A stretch of 42,571 nucleotides of DNA from Candidatus Berkelbacteria bacterium (GTDB taxonomy: Bacteria > Patescibacteriota > UBA1384 > 2-12-FULL-50-11), in assembly GCA_030650195.1 (NCBI GenBank), contig JAUSEP010000011.1, forward strand, positions 1 to 42,571, given 5' to 3'. The translations under genes were made by a program, and so were the position numbers. The notes below the pieces were generated by a model. The model saw nothing but the letters and a program-made list of their open reading frames with translations, did not search any database and was not told where the DNA came from. Below, in pieces: positions 35,533 to 42,571 of this stretch. The first letter of the stretch is position 1, and each line of letters opens with the position of its first letter.

Positions 35533-36675
35533 TTACGTGTACGGAACTTGGTAGGGAACTAGCCACCACTCGAGGTTTGAGCCAAAGACGTCAAACCACA
35601 GTCGCATTCCGGGGCGAATCTTACCTTGTTCAGAAAAATGGGCGTACGTGCTCAAAGCCGAAACAGCTGACTGATTGGCTCGGTCTGGAATCCGATGGAA
35701 AATGCTTTCCTCGCTGAAGCCCAGTGCTCGGCCGTGGCGAGTAATCATTTTCAGACTTCCGTTGTGCGGTAGCAAGCGATCGTCTCCTTCACAATCGATA
35801 ACGTAGCCATTTGCCAGAATCCACGCGAGATCGTGTTTCGGAATCTCTCGTCGAACGATTTCGTAAATGTCGTGACCATGGCCACACATTGAGCCATTGA
35901 GACGCAAACCACGATGGCACCGTGCCGCACCCTGGCCTTCACTTAGGGTCATGTCATACTTGTTTCCTTTGTCTTCGTAAGGACCTGCGTCTAGTCGTCC
36001 ATAGGGGACAAAGATGCCTGTCCCAGGTCGGCCTTTACGGTTAGTCTTGAGAACGAAAGACGCTCCGCCATCACCCCAAAGGGTTGCGTCTTCATCTTCG
36101 TCGGCGGTGCCGGTTGATCCAGGCACATCTCCTGTTACCACGAGAGCAGCCTCAATGGACGGATCCAGGCGCATTGCACGGTACGCATAGACCATAGCTT
36201 TCACTCCGGAACAGCAAGCGTTAGAAAGGGAGACGCCTTCGGTCGGACCTAGCTCCAGATATTGGTGGACGAATGCGTCGCCTCCAGGGAAAGCATTGTT
36301 GGAGGTGGAACTACCAAAGGCGATGAAGCCAATCTTCCCAACCGTAAAGTCTGGGTCATTGATGTGTGCGTTCTCAATTGCTCGTTTAGCGCTGATTAGA
36401 CCAAGCCCGTACGAATCGTCATCGGGTCGATACTGACGACTGACCACCCCGATCTTATCGGTGACTTCTTTGGCTGTTCGCGACGAGAGCCTTTCAAGCT
36501 CGGTTTCAAACTTTGACCATTCGTCACGTCGATTGGGGTCTTCGAGTAATGCACGGAGATTGGTTCTAATCCGATCCAAAGTTTCTTCATTTCCTTTGGC
36601 GAATCTATCTTCGGTTGGGGTGTCCCCCGAACCTATGATCTCGATCGGGTAGGGGTTAGGGAGCAGTTCGATCAT
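35533..36675 (-). CDS. FabH/ketoacyl-ACP synthase III-like thiolase-fold protein
   Basis: IGFIAFGSSTSNNAFPGGDAFVHQYLELGPTEGVSLSNACCSGVKAMVYAYRAM (active-site Cys context), WGDGGASFVL; AGGAGG SD before ATG 36675. Confidence 0.7.
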   Translation of the reverse strand: MIELLPNPYPIEIIGSGDTPTEDRFAKGNEETLDRIRTNLRALLEDPNRRDEWSKFETELERLSSRTAKEVTDKIGVVSRQYRPDDDSYGLGLISAKRAIENAHINDPDFTVGKIGFIAFGSSTSNNAFPGGDAFVHQYLELGPTEGVSLSNACCSGVKAMVYAYRAMRLDPSIEAALVVTGDVPGSTGTADEDEDATLWGDGGASFVLKTNRKGRPGTGIFVPYGRLDAGPYEDKGNKYDMTLSEGQGAARCHRGLRLNGSMCGHGHDIYEIVRREIPKHDLAWILANGYVIDCEGDDRLLPHNGSLKMITRHGRALGFSEESIFHRIPDRANQSAVSALSTYAHFSEQGKIRPGMRLWFDVFGSNLEWWLVPYQVPYT

Positions 36676-36771
36676 GGGGGCCTCCTTGATTTGGAAAAGG
36701 GCGAACAATTTCGCTTGCTTATTTTCCCACCTTTCGACATGGAAAGCCAGAAGCTATGGTAAGGTAAGAAA

Positions 36772-36852
36772 ATGATGATCGGTGGTTGGAACTTATTTTG
36801 GTTAGCGTTAGTAGCGGTGCTGTTATTCGTTATTTACATTCGTTCTCGTTAG
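36772..36852 (+). CDS. Very small membrane protein (26 aa)
   Basis: MMIGGWNLFWLALVAVLLFVIYIRSR*; single TM with basic C-terminus; preceded by aaggtaagaaa. Confidence 0.35.
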   Translation: MMIGGWNLFWLALVAVLLFVIYIRSR

Positions 36853-36885
36853 CGTTAGAACAATAAAAGAAGGGAGGTGAATATT

Positions 36886-37050
36886 ATGGAAAAACACTAC
36901 GCTTGTCCTGGTGGTTGTGGCGGTATGTCAATGGACGAAAAGGCTTGTGATACTGAAGGGTGCGAAAAGTTTGGTCAGACGATGAAAGAATGCGAATGTC
37001 ACGACAACGAACACGCCCAAGTTATGCAAGGGACCACGGAAGTTATCTAG
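36886..37050 (+). CDS. Small Cys-rich protein (54 aa)
   Basis: SD gggaggtga; MEKHYACPGGCGGMSMDEKACDTEGCEKFGQTMKECECHDNEHAQVMQGTTEVI*. Confidence 0.6.
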   Translation: MEKHYACPGGCGGMSMDEKACDTEGCEKFGQTMKECECHDNEHAQVMQGTTEVI

Positions 37051-37092
37051 CCATATCTGTACGTAAGGCGGTGTTACTGGTAAGATTTTAAT

Positions 37093-38716
<1,624 letters not shown>

Positions 38717-38744
38717 ACCCCATAACTTCTGATATATTTAGGAT

Positions 38745-39029
38745 ATGGCTGAGAAGAGGGGAGAGGGTCTTCAAAAATTTGAGATACCACCAGGAGAAAC
38801 GGGTGAGCAACCAATCCGTCCAGAGGTTGTTGAACAGACAGATATTCTTCCGTCAGAGGGTGAAATTGCACTCCCGCAACCAGAAATAGCTCTATCACCG
38901 GAACAGACTCACGCTTCACCAGAAGTTTCTGATGCGGACGTCACAGAAAAGACGGAATTTCGGAAGATGCCGTCTCCGCCAAAGTTCCCCGACGAGCTAG
39001 AAGATTCTCTTACCTGGGGAGACCACTAG
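38745..39029 (+). CDS. Acidic, probably disordered hypothetical protein
   Basis: Short ORF immediately upstream of the DUF87-like gene; Pro/Glu-rich. Confidence 0.45.
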   Translation: MAEKRGEGLQKFEIPPGETGEQPIRPEVVEQTDILPSEGEIALPQPEIALSPEQTHASPEVSDADVTEKTEFRKMPSPPKFPDELEDSLTWGDH

Positions 39030-39036
39030 TCGGACA

Positions 39037-41469
39037 ATGTCTGATTTTTTGCCCACATATCTTCTTTACAGTATCTTAGCGGCGATTATTATTTTGCCAC
39101 TGGCGTTAATGTGGTTTTTTCGCTATTGGCAGAAAAAAGACACATTAGGTGATGTTAATTCCCTAGTCTGTATGTTGATATCTGTCCCTAAGGAAGCGAC
39201 TGCAGATCCTCATGCTGCCGCCGAACCAGTAAAAGATTTCAAAGGAATGATCGCACCGATGGAGCAGTTTTACTCTGCCTTAACAACGACTATTCACCAA
39301 CGACATTTCATCGATTGGCTTTTCAGTACCCCAGCCCACATCAGCTTTGAAATTTACTCAGTTGGGGGTGTGATAACCTTCGGAATTATATGTCCTAAGC
39401 GAATCCGAGCCATAGTTGAACGACAAGTTCACAGTTTTTTCCCGAACGCCCAAATCAACCTAGGGAAGCCACCAAAGGTATTCACAAAAGAACAGCCAAA
39501 CATTTCGGGGGTGGTTTTCGAACAAGGCAAAAATTTTGTTTTGCCGCTTAAAACCTACCAGTACTTAGAAGCCGATCCGTTAAGTACCCTAACAACAGCC
39601 CTAACAAAGCTGCAGGGTTCGGGGGCGGCTACTATCCAGATGCTGATCAGACCAATTAGCGACAACTGGAGAATGCATACAGGGATCGCTAGCGGTCACG
39701 TTATTGCCAATAAAATGCATTTAGTAAATCGATCCGGAACCTCTAGGGTTATCGGAACTATCGGTGAAGCTCTGAAAGCGCCTAAACCAGAAGATACCTC
39801 CATTAATAAGCAACGCTCACCTGCACAAGAAGAAGTACTCAAAGCCCTGCAAGAGAAAGGTAATAAGACCGGATTTGAGACTATTATTCGGGTGGTATCT
39901 ACCGGGGATACACCAGAAGCCGCACAAGAGAATACAAAAGCTTTAATTAGCGCGTTTTCTCAATTCTACTCACCACAGTTAAACAGCTTGAAGTACCGCA
40001 AGGTTGAGCCAAAAAGGATTGCTCGAGATTTTCTCTTGCGATTATTTTCTGGAGCACCGAAGATGATTTTAAACGTGGAAGAGATTTCAAGCATCTACCA
40101 TTTTCCTAATCGTCATACCGAAACACCGGGTCTAAAATGGGTCCTAGCTAAAATATTACCCGCTCCTGCAAATCTTCCGGCCAAAGGAGTAGTGATCGGT
40201 GAGAGTAATTATCGGGGTGAGAAAAACTTAGTTCGACTTCAGGAAGAAGACCGTCGTCGTCACATCTTTATGATCGGGAAAACTGGTACTGGTAAAACTA
40301 CTCTTTTTGAAACGATGATTGAGCAAGATATGTATAACGGCAAAGGATTATGTTTCATAGATCCTCTTGGTGATGCAGTCGAGTCTTTACTAAAAAAAGT
40401 TCCTACTCACCGTGCTAACGACGTAATTGTTTTTGATCCGTCAGATACCGAGTATCCAATAGGTTTGAATTTACTAGAGTACACAAAACCAGAAGAGAAA
40501 GACTTCTTAATCCAAGAAGTAATCGAGATTTTCTACAAACTCTTTGATCCAAATCGAACAGGAATTGTTGGACCACAGTGGGAGCACTGGGCTCGTAACG
40601 CCGCTTTAACCGTTATGAGTCGCCCAGAGGGTGGTAGTTTGATTGATATACCACGACTCTTCACAGACGATGCCTTCCGAGATCAGTCCGTTTCCTATGT
40701 CAGGGATCCTGTTGTTAAAGCTTTCTGGGAACAACAATTAGCTAAAACTGCCGACTTTCATAAATCAGAGATGTACAACTACTTCATCTCTAAATTCGGT
40801 AGATTTATGACCAACGACCTAATGCGTAACATTATCGGGCAAACCAAAAGCTCTTTTGATTTGCGTGAGTTGATGGATTCTGGAAAAATCTTGTTTGTTA
40901 ATCTTGCTAAGGGAAAGATTGGTGAAATTAACTCTAATTTGTTGGGATTGATTCTAGTTTCAAAAATCCAAGTAGCGGCGTTTAGCCGAGCAGATACTCC
41001 CGAAGAACAACGCAAAGATTTCTATCTTTATGTTGATGAGTTTCAGAATTTTACAACAGATACTTTTGCGACAATCTTGGCCGAGGCTCGCAAGTACCGA
41101 CTGAACTTGAATATCACCAACCAATACTTTGCTCAGCTAACAGAGCATATAAGAGACGCAGTAATTGGTAACGTCGGAACGCTCATCTCTTACCGTATAG
41201 GCGCAGAAGACGGAGAATTTCTCGTAAAGGAGATGCCCGGATTAACCTCTGAAGACCTAACCAATCTTGATCGCTTCCAGGCATATGTTAAACTCCTAAT
41301 TGACTTAACGCCGACCAAACCGTTCTCACTTTCGGGTATCAAGAGTCCGAATGCAGGAACCCCCGAAATGGCCGCTTGGCTTAAGAAAGCAACACGGGCT
41401 AAGTACACAAAGCCGCCCGTTATTTTTTCACCCGTAACCAAGCCAACAGAAACCGAAAAAACCCCATGA
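39037..41469 (+). CDS. DUF87/TraM-TraG-like type IV secretion/conjugation ATPase
   Basis: N-terminal TM; Walker A MIGKTGTGKTTLFETMI, LCFIDPLGDAVESLL, LYVDEFQNFTTDTFATILAEARKYRLNLNITNQY. Confidence 0.85.
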   Translation: MSDFLPTYLLYSILAAIIILPLALMWFFRYWQKKDTLGDVNSLVCMLISVPKEATADPHAAAEPVKDFKGMIAPMEQFYSALTTTIHQRHFIDWLFSTPAHISFEIYSVGGVITFGIICPKRIRAIVERQVHSFFPNAQINLGKPPKVFTKEQPNISGVVFEQGKNFVLPLKTYQYLEADPLSTLTTALTKLQGSGAATIQMLIRPISDNWRMHTGIASGHVIANKMHLVNRSGTSRVIGTIGEALKAPKPEDTSINKQRSPAQEEVLKALQEKGNKTGFETIIRVVSTGDTPEAAQENTKALISAFSQFYSPQLNSLKYRKVEPKRIARDFLLRLFSGAPKMILNVEEISSIYHFPNRHTETPGLKWVLAKILPAPANLPAKGVVIGESNYRGEKNLVRLQEEDRRRHIFMIGKTGTGKTTLFETMIEQDMYNGKGLCFIDPLGDAVESLLKKVPTHRANDVIVFDPSDTEYPIGLNLLEYTKPEEKDFLIQEVIEIFYKLFDPNRTGIVGPQWEHWARNAALTVMSRPEGGSLIDIPRLFTDDAFRDQSVSYVRDPVVKAFWEQQLAKTADFHKSEMYNYFISKFGRFMTNDLMRNIIGQTKSSFDLRELMDSGKILFVNLAKGKIGEINSNLLGLILVSKIQVAAFSRADTPEEQRKDFYLYVDEFQNFTTDTFATILAEARKYRLNLNITNQYFAQLTEHIRDAVIGNVGTLISYRIGAEDGEFLVKEMPGLTSEDLTNLDRFQAYVKLLIDLTPTKPFSLSGIKSPNAGTPEMAAWLKKATRAKYTKPPVIFSPVTKPTETEKTP

Positions 41470-42571
41470 ATGCCGCAGCTATCAACCTATTTTTTACCGC
41501 CTTCTTTTTACTCGGAGCAATTATGCTCTGGTACCGTGCGGCACACTTCCGCCGCAAGATTAATTGGGAAGAACCAACAGTCTACACCTTGCTTTGTATC
41601 TCTGTTCCCAAGAACAACGAGCGAACTCCTCAGGCTGCTGAGCAGATGTTTGCGGCGATGCACGGTATTTTTCGTTCCGGAGCAAGCGACCAGCCACACG
41701 TTAGCTTTGAAGTCGTTTCTAAGGCCCACGCTATAAACTTTTATGTGTACGTACCAATAGACTTAAGAGATTTCGTGTCTAGCCAGATTTTTTCTCAATA
41801 TCCAACTGTGGAAATAAAAGAAGTCACACCTGACAGTGATTACGCTCAACTAGGTGATGAAAAGCATATTGCGGCAACTGAGCTTGACCTAAAAAAGCCA
41901 ACTGCCTTTCCCATTAAAACTTTCCAAAACTTCGAAGTCGATCCGCTCTCGTCAATTACAGGTGCTTTGGGCTCGATAGGCGAACAAGAGGAGGTCTGGG
42001 TACAAGTGCTAATAAAGCCAATTGACGATGACTGGCAAGACCTAGGGAAAGCCGAAATCAAAAAAATTAAAGAACCTTTCAAAGCAATGGGTTTGTGGGA
42101 GCTAGCAAAGAAAGAGCTGAAAACCTTCGCCTTCGATCTAACTAAGCATGTCGTTACCGGCCCTCCAGGAGAGGAGAAGAAGAAAGACGACAAAAAGAAA
42201 GACGACAAAGAGAGTCCAGAAAACGCAGCTGCCAAAGCGATTGAGGAAAAGATTACGAAACTCGGATTTGCTACAAATATCAGAATATTAGCCGCTTCCA
42301 CCGATGAGTATTCAGCTAGGGCAAAGCTCGAACAAGTGGTGGGTGCGTTCAAGCAGTTCAATACTATCAACCTCAATGCATTTGTAGCCAAGGACATTAC
42401 TAGCGACCGTGAAGCCCACCAGCTATTCACGAGCAGGACTTTTGGTGAGAGCTCAATGATTTTTAATATTACTGAGCTTGCATCGATATATCACTACCCG
42501 TCACTAACCGTTGCTACCCCAACGATTGCCTGGGCAGGTTCAAAAAAGGGTGAGCCGCCAGCCAACCTGCC
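41466..42571 (+). CDS. Partial paralog of the preceding protein's N-terminal region; continues beyond the window
   Basis: ATGA overlap; MNAAAINLFFTAFFLLGAIMLWYRAAHFRRKINWEEPTVYTLLCISVPKNNE... same layout as 39037 product; open at window end. Confidence 0.75.
   Translation, partial: MNAAAINLFFTAFFLLGAIMLWYRAAHFRRKINWEEPTVYTLLCISVPKNNERTPQAAEQMFAAMHGIFRSGASDQPHVSFEVVSKAHAINFYVYVPIDLRDFVSSQIFSQYPTVEIKEVTPDSDYAQLGDEKHIAATELDLKKPTAFPIKTFQNFEVDPLSSITGALGSIGEQEEVWVQVLIKPIDDDWQDLGKAEIKKIKEPFKAMGLWELAKKELKTFAFDLTKHVVTGPPGEEKKKDDKKKDDKESPENAAAKAIEEKITKLGFATNIRILAASTDEYSARAKLEQVVGAFKQFNTINLNAFVAKDITSDREAHQLFTSRTFGESSMIFNITELASIYHYPSLTVATPTIAWAGSKKGEPPANL

Overview
The window looks like a chromosomal segment of a CPR/Patescibacteria-like bacterium (inference from gene content: short type IV pilin operon, DUF87/TraM-like ATPase, reduced operons). 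UGA is used as a normal stop and a canonical RF2 is present. The core backbone is prepilin-like genes, RNase HI, rodA/ftsW, rplU-secE-nusG-rplK, dprA, topA, recR, cysS, prfB, ybaB, pth, rplA, L10 leader-rplJ-rplL, tgt and two tandem type IV secretion/DUF87-like genes. One- and two-gene accessory modules sit between these core operons, usually closed by strong and often bidirectional terminators.

The most striking locus is at about 24.1-27.0 kb. A Phd/RelE-like toxin-antitoxin pair is followed by an intact heliorhodopsin gene (WEYS with Glu107, TM7 Lys in LVAKSLLAW). Downstream are two further copies of only the heliorhodopsin 3' end (about 31-34 codons covering the retinal-lysine helix and the native stop). 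Each copy lies just after a different single-gene cassette (a 133-aa unknown protein, then a HAD-like phosphatase). The copies differ mostly at synonymous sites, so they appear to come from separately evolving functional heliorhodopsin genes. This suggests the heliorhodopsin 3' end has served repeatedly as a cassette insertion or recombination site.

A second cassette-like locus at 28.6-29.3 kb has three copies of an approximately 50-bp direct repeat, two of which flank a small gene. Other candidates include a promoter-driven 100-nt structured leader, a nested palindrome upstream of cysS, a pair of Asn-rich secreted proteins sharing an NQVQN(L/M)VNGNG motif, and a tRNA with an aberrant anticodon loop. 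All calls are from reading the sequence; no searches were run.
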